Origin: Cytophagales bacterium
Lineage (GTDB): Bacteria > Bacteroidota > Bacteroidia > Cytophagales > MED-G16
Direction of reading: 5' to 3'
Assembly: GCA_029940715.1 (NCBI GenBank)
Contig: JAPYTU010000089.1
Span: forward strand, 1 to 5,385
DNA length: 5,385 nucleotides
Positions 1 through 5,385 of the stretch are shown here, one piece after another. The position numbers and the translations under genes are program-made. The notes beneath the pieces are model-generated. The model was not told where the DNA came from. It searched no databases and saw only the letters and a program-made list of their open reading frames with translations. Position 1 is the first letter of the stretch. Each line of letters begins with the position of its first letter.

Positions 1-1
1 T

Positions 2-400
2 ATTGCGTTCTTGCTAATTGCTTTCTTTAATTCTTTTTTTAAAAAAAGAAAATCTGATCCTGTAAAATCAAATAGAAAAGTTGAAAACCAAACTAAAAAA
101 GGAATAAAATCATTTAAAGATTTAATATCAGTGGTTAAAGAAGAAATAAATGCTGAAAAAAATACATACAAAAAAATAGAAGAAAAAACGTCGGATAATA
201 TAATTGTTGAAAAGCCAAAAGAACTTCAAAAATCTTCTATAGAAGAAATTGATGATTTAGATAAAGATAATTTAATGAGTGATCTAAAAAAGGTAAGTAA
301 GTTTACTAATTCAAAAGTTAGCCTAATTAAAAAATTGAAAAATAATGAAACTATTAAAGATGCTATTATTTTAAAAGAAATTCTTAAAAGAAAATTTTAA
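2..400 (+). CDS. Unrecognised membrane-anchored protein, 3' part only
   Basis: The reading frame is open from the left edge, so this is the C-terminal part (132 residues visible) of a gene that begins outside the window. A TTG at 11 could be called as a start, but the codons before it (Ile-Ala-Phe) continue the same hydrophobic stretch, so I treat the gene as 5'-truncated. Visible order: a hydrophobic segment (IAFLLIAFFNSFF), a basic cluster KKRK that would hold this side in the cytoplasm by the positive-inside rule, about 70 residues of low-complexity Lys/Glu-rich sequence that is probably disordered or coiled, then a more structured-looking C-terminus ending in DAIILKEILKRKF. That ending resembles a short C-terminal motif I associate with small uncharacterised Bacteroidota proteins, but I cannot name a family. 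It converges on gltA with two bases between stop codons. No function is assigned. Confidence 0.6.
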   Translation: MAFLLIAFFNSFFKKRKSDPVKSNRKVENQTKKGIKSFKDLISVVKEEINAEKNTYKKIEEKTSDNIIVEKPKELQKSSIEEIDDLDKDNLMSDLKKVSKFTNSKVSLIKKLKNNETIKDAIILKEILKRKF

Positions 401-411
401 TTTTATCTTTT
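386..411. terminator. Possible bidirectional AT-rich hairpin between convergent genes
   Basis: AAAAGA at 386-391 pairs with TCTTTT at 406-411. Three further A-T pairs (392-394 with 402-404) can form if A405 is bulged, leaving a loop of about seven bases. Both convergent stop codons (398-400 plus, 403-405 minus) lie inside it, and either strand would show A-rich then T-rich arms. The only G-C pair is in the outer stem, so the fold is weak and could arise by chance in such AT-rich DNA. It is listed because it is the only candidate terminator between the two convergent genes. Confidence 0.25.
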
Positions 412-1689
412 ATCAATTTCTACATATTTAAGAGACTTTTTTCCTGTATAAATTTGCCTTGGTCTTCCTAAGGGTTCATTATTTTTTCTCATCTCTTTCC
501 ACTGAGCAATCCAACCTGGCAATCTCCCAAAAGCAAACATTACAGTAAACATTTCAGGTGGAAAACCTAATGCACGATAAATTATGCCACTATAAAAATC
601 TACATTAGGATATAACTTTTTATCTATAAAATATTGATCTTTCAATGCTATTTTTTCTAATGCTTTAGCTAAATCTAAGATAGGATCATTAATCCCAAGT
701 TTATCCAGTACATTATCTGCAGCTTCCTTAATTATTTTTGCTCTTGGATCAAAATTTCTATATACTCTATGTCCAAATCCCATAAGTCTAAAGGGATCAT
801 TCTTATCTTTAGCTTTTTTAATATATTTGTTTATATTTGATCCATCCTTTTTTATTTTCTCAAGCATTTCAATAACCGCTTGATTAGCTCCACCATGAAG
901 TGGTCCCCATAATGCATTCATTCCACCAGAAATAGAGGCATAAATACTTGATAATGAAGAACCTACAATTCTTACTGTAGATGTAGAACAATTTTGTTCA
1001 TGATCAGCATGTAGAATTAATAATTTATTAAGTACATCACTTATAAGAGGATTATAATCATAATTTTCTGTAGGCATTTTAAACATCATTTTAAGAAAAT
1101 TAGAACAATAGTCAAGATTATTATCAGGATATACAATTGGGTGACCTATACGTTTTTTATAAGACCAAGCAACAAATGTTGGAAATTTACTTAACATTCT
1201 AATTATACTTAAATCAACTTTATCTCCTGACCTGTTAGGATCAATAGATTTAGGATAAAATGCTGTTAAACTAGTAATTAATGAAGATAAAATACCCATT
1301 GGATGAGCATTTGATGGAAAACCATCTAAAATGATTTTAAAATCCTCATGTACTAAAGTATGGCTTTTAAGCTTGATTTCGAATTTTAATAACTGATTTG
1401 AAGTTGGTAGATTACCATAAATAAGCAAATAACAAACTTCTGTAAATGTAGATTTTGATGCTAAATCTTCTATAGAATAACCACGATGTCTTAAAATACC
1501 CTTTTCACCATCTAAATAAGTAATTTCACTAGTTGTAGATCCTGTGTTTTTAAATCCTTTATCTAATGTGATTAATCCTGTTTCAGATCTTAACTTAGAT
1601 ATGTCTATAGCTACTTCATTTTCTGTACCAATAATAACTGGTAAGGCAATTTTTTTACCATCATATTCTAAATATGCTTTTTTTGCCAT
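403..1689 (-). CDS. gltA: Citrate synthase (type II, hexameric family)
   Basis: It condenses acetyl-CoA with oxaloacetate to citrate, the entry step of the TCA cycle, in the cytoplasm. The 428 residues match the length of the E. coli-type enzyme and align with it almost without gaps as I recall that sequence. Visible landmarks: HADHEQNCSTSTVR (227-240), GPLHGGAN with His265, GFGHRVY with His307 and NVDFYSG with Asp364; these three are the catalytic residues. Arg316, Arg389 and Arg409 match the substrate-binding arginines. The N-terminal domain (about 1-60) typical of the hexameric, NADH-regulated type is present. Two positions linked to NADH control in E. coli differ: Ser109 replaces Arg109 and Thr207 replaces Cys206, while His110, Thr111, Tyr145, Arg164 and Lys168 are kept. 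The ATG lies 30 bases after the prohibitin-family stop codon with no Shine-Dalgarno and no obvious promoter of its own, so co-transcription is likely. The start gives the usual MAKKAYLEYDG beginning. Confidence 0.97.
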   Translation of the reverse strand: MAKKAYLEYDGKKIALPVIIGTENEVAIDISKLRSETGLITLDKGFKNTGSTTSEITYLDGEKGILRHRGYSIEDLASKSTFTEVCYLLIYGNLPTSNQLLKFEIKLKSHTLVHEDFKIILDGFPSNAHPMGILSSLITSLTAFYPKSIDPNRSGDKVDLSIIRMLSKFPTFVAWSYKKRIGHPIVYPDNNLDYCSNFLKMMFKMPTENYDYNPLISDVLNKLLILHADHEQNCSTSTVRIVGSSLSSIYASISGGMNALWGPLHGGANQAVIEMLEKIKKDGSNINKYIKKAKDKNDPFRLMGFGHRVYRNFDPRAKIIKEAADNVLDKLGINDPILDLAKALEKIALKDQYFIDKKLYPNVDFYSGIIYRALGFPPEMFTVMFAFGRLPGWIAQWKEMRKNNEPLGRPRQIYTGKKSLKYVEIDKR

Positions 1690-1692
1690 ATT

Positions 1693-1734
1693 AAAATATT
1701 AGTTATCACCAAGAACATATTAATTATCACCAAG
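1693..1734 (-). repeat. 21-base imperfect tandem duplication spanning the prohibitin-family stop codon
   Basis: Two adjacent 21-base units, 1714-1734 and 1693-1713, match at 19 of 21 positions. Read on the minus strand, unit one encodes the last residues LGDN and the TAA stop. Unit two repeats LGDN-TAA in the same frame just downstream, in the leader of gltA. The unit length is a multiple of three, so the second TAA is an in-frame backup stop. It fills most of the 30-base gap before gltA and ends four bases before the gltA ATG. Slippage duplication is the likely origin (inference). Confidence 0.85.
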
Positions 1735-2547
1735 TATTATAGGTAACCCATCTTTACTATTACCAATTATAATAACTTTAGAATTAGGAGATTCTGCAAG
1801 TAGTGATGTTGCTTCAATTCCCCTCATTTTTAAAAGGGAAGGTGTTAAACTATTGTTAATTATTTTATTTGCTATAGCTTCTCCTTGAGCGGCAATTCTT
1901 TTTCTCTCTGCTTCACTTTTTTCTCTTTGAAGTCTAAATTTATAAGCTAATGCTTCTTGTTCCTGTTGTAACTTACTTTCTATAGCATTTCTAATTTGTT
2001 CTGGTAATGCAATAGATCTAATCAATAATGATCTCATCACTATGTTATTACCAGGCTTAGCTAATGCAATACTAGCTTCAGATTGTATAGCATTTTCTAC
2101 ATCAGATCTTTTGGTTGAATATATTTCTTCTGCTGTATATCTTCCCATAACCTGCCTTACAGTAGATCTAAATTCAGGTCTAACAAGTCTTCTAAGATAA
2201 TCCAATTGAAAAGTTTCATAAATTTCACCTACACTATCATACATAGGGTGAAAACTCATGGTTACATCTACGTTTATATTTAAACCATTTTTATCTAGAA
2301 CGTCAATGGTTTCTTCAACTAAATTATCAGTGATATCAAATGTATAAACCTCATTCCAAGGTGCCTTAAAATGAAGTCCTGGAGTGATTACATTTTTTTT
2401 GTCAAGACCAATTGATGAAATTTTATAAAATATTACAGCTCTTTCTGTTGATTCAACAAGGTAAAAAATACTTGAAGCAAATGAGAAAAGAATTGTTAAG
2501 GCAAAAAGTAAGAAAATTATTATAGAAAGTAGTTTATTGTTTTGCAT
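1720..2547 (-). CDS. Prohibitin-family (SPFH/Band 7) membrane protein
   Basis: This is a bacterial prohibitin homologue. Family members form large ring or cage assemblies in the membrane and are linked to FtsH-type proteolysis and membrane organisation; the exact role here is inferred only. The 275 residues are near the usual 260-290. Visible order: an N-terminal membrane anchor of about 25 hydrophobic residues (6-30), an SPFH/Band 7 domain (about 31-185) with ERAVIFYKI, TPGLHFKAPW and the FRSTVRQVMGRYTAEEIYS core (126-144), a charged Glu/Gln/Lys/Arg-rich coiled coil (about 183-230), and a C-terminal NSKVIIIGNSKDGLPIILG typical of bacterial prohibitin-like proteins. It sits between tyrS (33-base gap) and gltA (30-base gap) on the same strand. 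A promoter-like element in the upstream gap may give it extra transcription. HflC/HflK and stomatin are related alternatives, but the C-terminal segment favours prohibitin. The 3' end is duplicated just after the stop codon. Confidence 0.92.
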   Translation of the reverse strand: MQNNKLLSIIIFLLFALTILFSFASSIFYLVESTERAVIFYKISSIGLDKKNVITPGLHFKAPWNEVYTFDITDNLVEETIDVLDKNGLNINVDVTMSFHPMYDSVGEIYETFQLDYLRRLVRPEFRSTVRQVMGRYTAEEIYSTKRSDVENAIQSEASIALAKPGNNIVMRSLLIRSIALPEQIRNAIESKLQQEQEALAYKFRLQREKSEAERKRIAAQGEAIANKIINNSLTPSLLKMRGIEATSLLAESPNSKVIIIGNSKDGLPIILGDN

Positions 2548-2563
2548 ATGATTAATTTTTCCA

Positions 2564-2591
2564 CAAATATAACCTTATTCTTATTCGACAA
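2564..2591 (-). promoter_or_regulatory. Putative Bacteroidota-type promoter for the prohibitin-family gene and gltA
   Basis: On the minus strand, TATATTTG (2564-2571) matches the Bacteroidota -7 consensus TAnnTTTG exactly. A TTG (2589-2591) lies 17 bases upstream, within the 17-23 spacing reported for Flavobacterium promoters. The TTG falls in the last codons of tyrS. The inferred start of transcription is near 2558, giving a leader of only about 11 bases before the ATG at 2547, with no Shine-Dalgarno. It would let the two downstream genes be expressed apart from tyrS. Chance matches occur in AT-rich DNA, but this one is at the right place and has both elements. Confidence 0.45.
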
Positions 2592-3855
2592 TAATAAAAG
2601 TATAATTTTTTTTACCTTTTTGTAATAGTACAAATTTATTAAGTAATAGATTTTCTGATAAATTATAATTTTCATCAATTATTTTCTTTTTGTTTATACT
2701 TAAACCATTGTTATTAATCATTCTTCTAACATCTGATTTTGATTTAAAAATTTGATTTTTAGAATCTTCTGACAAGATAGATATTAAACTATTTGATAAA
2801 TCAGATCTTTTTATAGTAACGCAAGGGACTGCACTAGATAAAGATTCTAGTTCAATTTCATTCATTTTTATTAAATCTTCATATTCTGATTTACCAAACA
2901 AAATTTTCGATGTCTTTTTTGTAACTTCTAAACTAAATTTTCCATGAACTAAAATAGTTATTTCATCAGCTAAAAAATTTTGCAAAATCCTTAAATGAGG
3001 ATCTTTTGTATGTAAATCAATTAATTTTTCTATTTTAGTTTTATTTTTTAAAGAGAAAATTTTAATAAAATTTATAGCATCATTATCAGATACATTTATC
3101 CAAAATTGATAAAACTTATATGGACTAGTTTTCTTTTCATCTAACCAAACATTTCCATCTTCTGTTTTACCAAATTTACCCCCATCCGTTTTTGTAATTA
3201 AAGGAGTTGTTAATGCATATGAGTCACCTTTTCCAATTTTTCTTATTAGTTCATTTCCGGTTAATATATTTCCCCATTGATCTGAACCCCCTAATTGAAT
3301 TTTTATATTTTTATTTTTCCACAACCAATAAAAATCATAACCTTGTATAAGTTGATATGTAAATTCAGTGTAAGATATTCCGGTTTCTAATCTATTTTTA
3401 ACAGAATCTTTTGATGTCATATAATTTACAGATATGTGTTTTCCAACATCTCTTAAAAAATCTAAAAGATTAAAATCATTAAACCAAGTATTATTATTTA
3501 CAATTACAGCAGCAGTTTCACCAGAAAAATTAAGAAATTTTTCAAATTGTAGTCTTATTTTTTGTTGATTTGAAGATATTACTTTTAAATCTAAAAATTT
3601 TCTTTCTTTTGATTTACCAGATGGATCACCTATCATTCCAGTCGCACCACCTATTAATATAATGGGTTTATGACCACATTTTTGAAAATGAACCAGCGTC
3701 ATTATCTGAACTAAATTTCCTATGTGTAATGAATCAGCAGTAGGATCAAACCCTATATATCCAGATGTTATATTATTAGACAGATATTCTTCCGTATCTG
3801 GAGTAACGTCATGAATCATTCCTCTCCACCTCAATTCTTCTACGAAATTTTTCAT
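2581..3855 (-). CDS. tyrS: Tyrosyl-tRNA synthetase
   Basis: It charges tRNA-Tyr with tyrosine using ATP, in the cytoplasm. The 424 residues are the normal bacterial length. Visible order: a class I Rossmann catalytic domain (about 1-230) with the tyrosine-pocket segment YIGFDPTADSLH (Tyr33, Asp37), the HIGH-type motif HIGN (44-47), YQLIQGYD (167-174; Tyr167, Gln171 and Asp174 in the tyrosine-binding positions), GGSDQWGN (189-196) and the KMSKS-type motif KFGKT (227-231). A helical anticodon-binding region follows (about 240-330), then a C-terminal S4-like RNA-binding domain (about 345-424, with SDVRRMINNNGLSIN). All motifs are intact. The ATG gives the family N-terminus FVEELRWRGM directly after the first residues, so the start is secure; no Shine-Dalgarno precedes it. 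It is the first gene of the minus-strand block and diverges from holA across 68 bases. Confidence 0.97.
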   Translation of the reverse strand: MKNFVEELRWRGMIHDVTPDTEEYLSNNITSGYIGFDPTADSLHIGNLVQIMTLVHFQKCGHKPIILIGGATGMIGDPSGKSKERKFLDLKVISSNQQKIRLQFEKFLNFSGETAAVIVNNNTWFNDFNLLDFLRDVGKHISVNYMTSKDSVKNRLETGISYTEFTYQLIQGYDFYWLWKNKNIKIQLGGSDQWGNILTGNELIRKIGKGDSYALTTPLITKTDGGKFGKTEDGNVWLDEKKTSPYKFYQFWINVSDNDAINFIKIFSLKNKTKIEKLIDLHTKDPHLRILQNFLADEITILVHGKFSLEVTKKTSKILFGKSEYEDLIKMNEIELESLSSAVPCVTIKRSDLSNSLISILSEDSKNQIFKSKSDVRRMINNNGLSINKKKIIDENYNLSENLLLNKFVLLQKGKKNYTFIIVE

Positions 3856-3923
3856 ACTAATGAATTATAATTAATTACATGCAATATTATTAAAAACTAT
3901 TTACATTTAAGTATCTAATTAAA
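3856..3923. promoter_or_regulatory. Divergent promoter region between tyrS and holA
   Basis: These 68 bases are the only place for promoters of both the tyrS block and the holA pair. Towards tyrS, minus-strand TAATATTG (3882-3889) is one base off TAnnTTTG. Towards holA, plus-strand TACATTTA (3902-3909) is also one base off. I see no TTG at proper spacing for either, so the exact elements are uncertain. There is no T-box-like leader in front of tyrS: the space is far too short. Neither start codon has a Shine-Dalgarno. Confidence 0.4.
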
Positions 3924-4967
3924 ATGATAGAAACTTATACTCAAATTAGTCAAAATTTGAAAAATGGTAAATTTTTTAAAATTTATCTTTTAATGGGAGA
4001 GGAGACTTTTTTTACTGACAAAATATCAAATTTTTTTCAAAATGAATTTATTAATGAGTCTTTAAAGGAACTTAACATAGAAATTCATTACGGAAAAGAT
4101 TCTTCAATATTAAAAGTTCTTAACTCCTGTAAAAGCTTTCCTATGATATCTAATAAAAAACTAATTATAGTTAAAGAAGCTCAAGAACTTGATGTTTTTA
4201 AAACAAAAAACAGTATTTATTTAAACCATTTACTAGAATATATAAAAAACCCTAATCAATCCTCAACTGTTATATTTTGTATTAAAAATAAAAAATTAGA
4301 TAAAAGGAGCAAACTTTTTAAAAGTTTTTTAAAACATGCTGTTGTTTTAGATTCAGATGCAAAAGCAAATAAAATATATGACAATCAAATTCCTAAATGG
4401 ATAAGAGATGAGGTTCAAAATAAAGATTTTATTATTAATGATGATGCTATCTTTTTAATGTCTGAAAATATTGGTAATAATTTAGTTAAAATTTCTAATG
4501 CTTTAATAAAAATTTATATTAATAAAACTAATAAAATCATAGATATAAAGGATGTGGAATCTTATGTGGGTATTAATAGAGATTATAATTATTTTGAATT
4601 ACAAGATAGCTTAGTAAAAAAAAATCTTATTAAATGTACTAAAATATTTAATTATTTTAATTCAAATCAAAAAACATTTCCTATACAAAAAACCATACTA
4701 TATTTATTTTCTTTTTACTATAAATTATTAGTTATAAAATCAAAAAATATTGATAATCTAAATACTATTTCATCAACGATAAGCGTTCATCCCTTTGTGG
4801 CTAAATCTTATTTAACTGCTCTATCCAATTATAGTTTATTAGAGATAAAATTAATCTTAAAAACAATTAAAAAACTTGATTCTATTTCTAAAGGTATCTA
4901 CAGAATTAATAATGATGAAAATTCATTGTTATTAGAAACATTATTTAAAATTTTTATAAAAAAATGA
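3924..4967 (+). CDS. holA: DNA polymerase III, delta subunit (clamp loader wrench)
   Basis: Delta is the subunit of the replicative clamp loader that binds and opens the beta sliding clamp; it acts in a complex with delta prime and DnaX. The 347 residues fit the family (E. coli about 343). Visible features: the degenerate AAA-like N-terminal domain opening with KIYLLMGEE (19-27) and lacking a working Walker A, as expected for delta; SFPM (71-74) followed by a strand LIIVKEAQ, the position of the hydrophobic clamp-binding wedge; STVIFCIKNKKLDKR (114-128); the phylum-typical YDNQIPKWI (152-160); and a helical domain with YVGINRDYNYFELQDSL (214-230) leading into the C-terminal collar domain. The protein is unusually rich in Asn, Lys and Ile, in line with the base composition. 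The start has no Shine-Dalgarno, only A-rich sequence. Its stop codon overlaps the next gene's start. A nine-A run at 4616-4624 lies inside the gene but the frame stays open through it. Confidence 0.93.
   Translation: MIETYTQISQNLKNGKFFKIYLLMGEETFFTDKISNFFQNEFINESLKELNIEIHYGKDSSILKVLNSCKSFPMISNKKLIIVKEAQELDVFKTKNSIYLNHLLEYIKNPNQSSTVIFCIKNKKLDKRSKLFKSFLKHAVVLDSDAKANKIYDNQIPKWIRDEVQNKDFIINDDAIFLMSENIGNNLVKISNALIKIYINKTNKIIDIKDVESYVGINRDYNYFELQDSLVKKNLIKCTKIFNYFNSNQKTFPIQKTILYLFSFYYKLLVIKSKNIDNLNTISSTISVHPFVAKSYLTALSNYSLLEIKLILKTIKKLDSISKGIYRINNDENSLLLETLFKIFIKK
4958..4967 (+). other. A7 run plus ATGA stop/start overlap (holA and TPR-like gene)
   Basis: Seven A's (4958-4964) lie in the holA frame as A-AAA-AAA, directly followed by the stop TGA (4965-4967). 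The last A also begins the ATG (4964-4966) of the next gene, which is in the -1 frame. This arrangement suits termination-reinitiation coupling. It also happens to be the form of a -1 slippery heptamer that would shift ribosomes into the downstream frame. Coupling is the simpler reading; A runs are common in this sequence. Confidence 0.5.
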
Positions 4968-5385
4968 AGAAATTAATTTTTATCATTCTTTTATCTTTTA
5001 ATCATTTGTGTTTTTCTCAAGAAAATCATCAAATCATAAATTCGGATATTCATTCTAAAATTGAACAAGCATATTCAATTAACAATTATGATTTATGTGT
5101 GAAATTATATGAAAGTTATTTTCCACAAATAGATTTTAATAATGAAGAAACTAGTTACTACTACATTTCTTCTAAAATAAATGCTCATTTTGTAGATAAA
5201 TCATATTATAATATAGAATCATATATTAATTTATATAATGGAAGATATCTAAAAAACCTTTTATATGAATATGGAGAATTTCATTTTAATAAAAATAATT
5301 ATAAAATTGCAATAAAGTACCTATCAAGGATTAGTGATAAAAATGATGATAATATTAGCTATATACTTGGAATATCTCATTTTAA
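4964..5385 (+). CDS. Secreted TPR-like repeat protein, N-terminal part
   Basis: The first 140 codons are visible and the frame is still open at the right edge, so the gene is 3'-truncated by the window. It begins with a Sec signal peptide: Lys2-Lys3, a hydrophobic core LIFIILLSF, and a likely cleavage near CFS-QE (after residue 18). The Cys at 16 does not sit in a good lipobox, so type I cleavage is favoured over a lipoprotein. The mature part is Tyr/Asn/Lys-rich and helical, with repeat-like pairs such as IEQAYSINNYDLCVKLYE (33-50) and LLYEYGEFHFNKNNYKIAIKYL (99-120; Gly104, Ala116 and aromatic residues in TPR-like places). It resembles the start of a long periplasmic or outer-membrane-associated TPR protein seen in Flavobacteria, as far as memory allows. 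The start overlaps the holA stop by ATGA, suggesting translational coupling, although no functional link to DNA replication is evident. Confidence 0.7.
   Translation, partial: MKKLIFIILLSFNHLCFSQENHQIINSDIHSKIEQAYSINNYDLCVKLYESYFPQIDFNNEETSYYYISSKINAHFVDKSYYNIESYINLYNGRYLKNLLYEYGEFHFNKNNYKIAIKYLSRISDKNDDNISYILGISHF

Noticed and set aside
11..13. TTG at 11 as the real start of the first gene.
   Set aside because: The frame is open to the window edge and the residues before it extend the same hydrophobic segment. A 5'-truncated gene is the simpler reading.
31..50. Perfect 20-base palindrome of T-rich then A-rich sequence inside the first gene.
   Set aside because: It falls on the codons for Ser-Phe-Phe-Lys-Lys-Arg at the end of a membrane segment. 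AT-rich codons for Phe and Lys make such palindromes by chance, and there is no G-C stem or position suggesting a regulatory site.
1690..1719. A separate promoter just upstream of gltA.
   Set aside because: No match to TAnnTTTG appears on the minus strand in this gap, and the sequence is mostly the duplicated tail of the upstream gene.
3856..3923. A T-box or other riboswitch leader controlling tyrS.
   Set aside because: Only 68 bases separate tyrS from holA, too short for a T-box, and no specifier or antiterminator elements are visible.
4311..4327. Inverted repeat AAACTTTT/AAAAGTTT with a one-base spacer followed by T's, terminator-like.
   Set aside because: It lies in the middle of holA, has a loop too small for a normal hairpin, and the open frame continues through it. 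Chance in AT-rich coding sequence is the better explanation.
4616..4624. Nine-A run in holA as a possible frameshift or sequencing error.
   Set aside because: The protein on both sides continues the HolA pattern in one frame (FELQDSL before, helical collar after), so there is no sign of a lost or gained base.

Overview
The window reads as a piece of a very AT-rich genome of the Bacteroidota, most likely a streamlined member of the Flavobacteriales. Three things suggest this. The TyrRS, prohibitin-family and HolA proteins have the wording I associate with that phylum (for example the TyrRS N-terminus FVEELRWRGM and the HolA stretch YDNQIPKWI). None of the five visible start codons has a Shine-Dalgarno sequence. 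One intergenic spacer carries a perfect Bacteroidota-type -7 element (TAnnTTTG) with a TTG 17 bases upstream. The assignment is by eye; no database search was made.

Layout from left to right: (1) the 3' part of an unrecognised plus-strand gene with a membrane segment at the window edge, ending at 400; (2) a minus-strand block, read right to left as tyrS (tyrosyl-tRNA synthetase), a prohibitin/SPFH-family membrane protein and gltA (citrate synthase), with gaps of 33 and 30 bases and so probably co-transcribed; (3) a 68-base divergent promoter region; (4) a plus-strand pair, holA (DNA polymerase III delta subunit) overlapping by ATGA the start of a secreted TPR-like protein that runs off the right edge. 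The unknown gene and gltA converge with only two bases between their stop codons. Coding density is extremely high and no gap exceeds 70 bases.

The genes do not form one pathway. They are housekeeping functions (translation, TCA-cycle entry, membrane-protein quality control, replication) packed tightly together. I found no defence system, mobile element, CRISPR array, RNA gene or clearly new biological system. The points worth a second look are small in scale: an in-frame 21-base tandem duplication that copies the stop codon of the prohibitin-family gene into the gltA leader, an internal promoter at the tyrS/prohibitin junction, an A-AAA-AAA heptamer placed exactly before the holA stop codon and the overlapping start of the next gene, and a citrate synthase that keeps its catalytic residues but differs at two positions tied to NADH regulation in E. 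coli.
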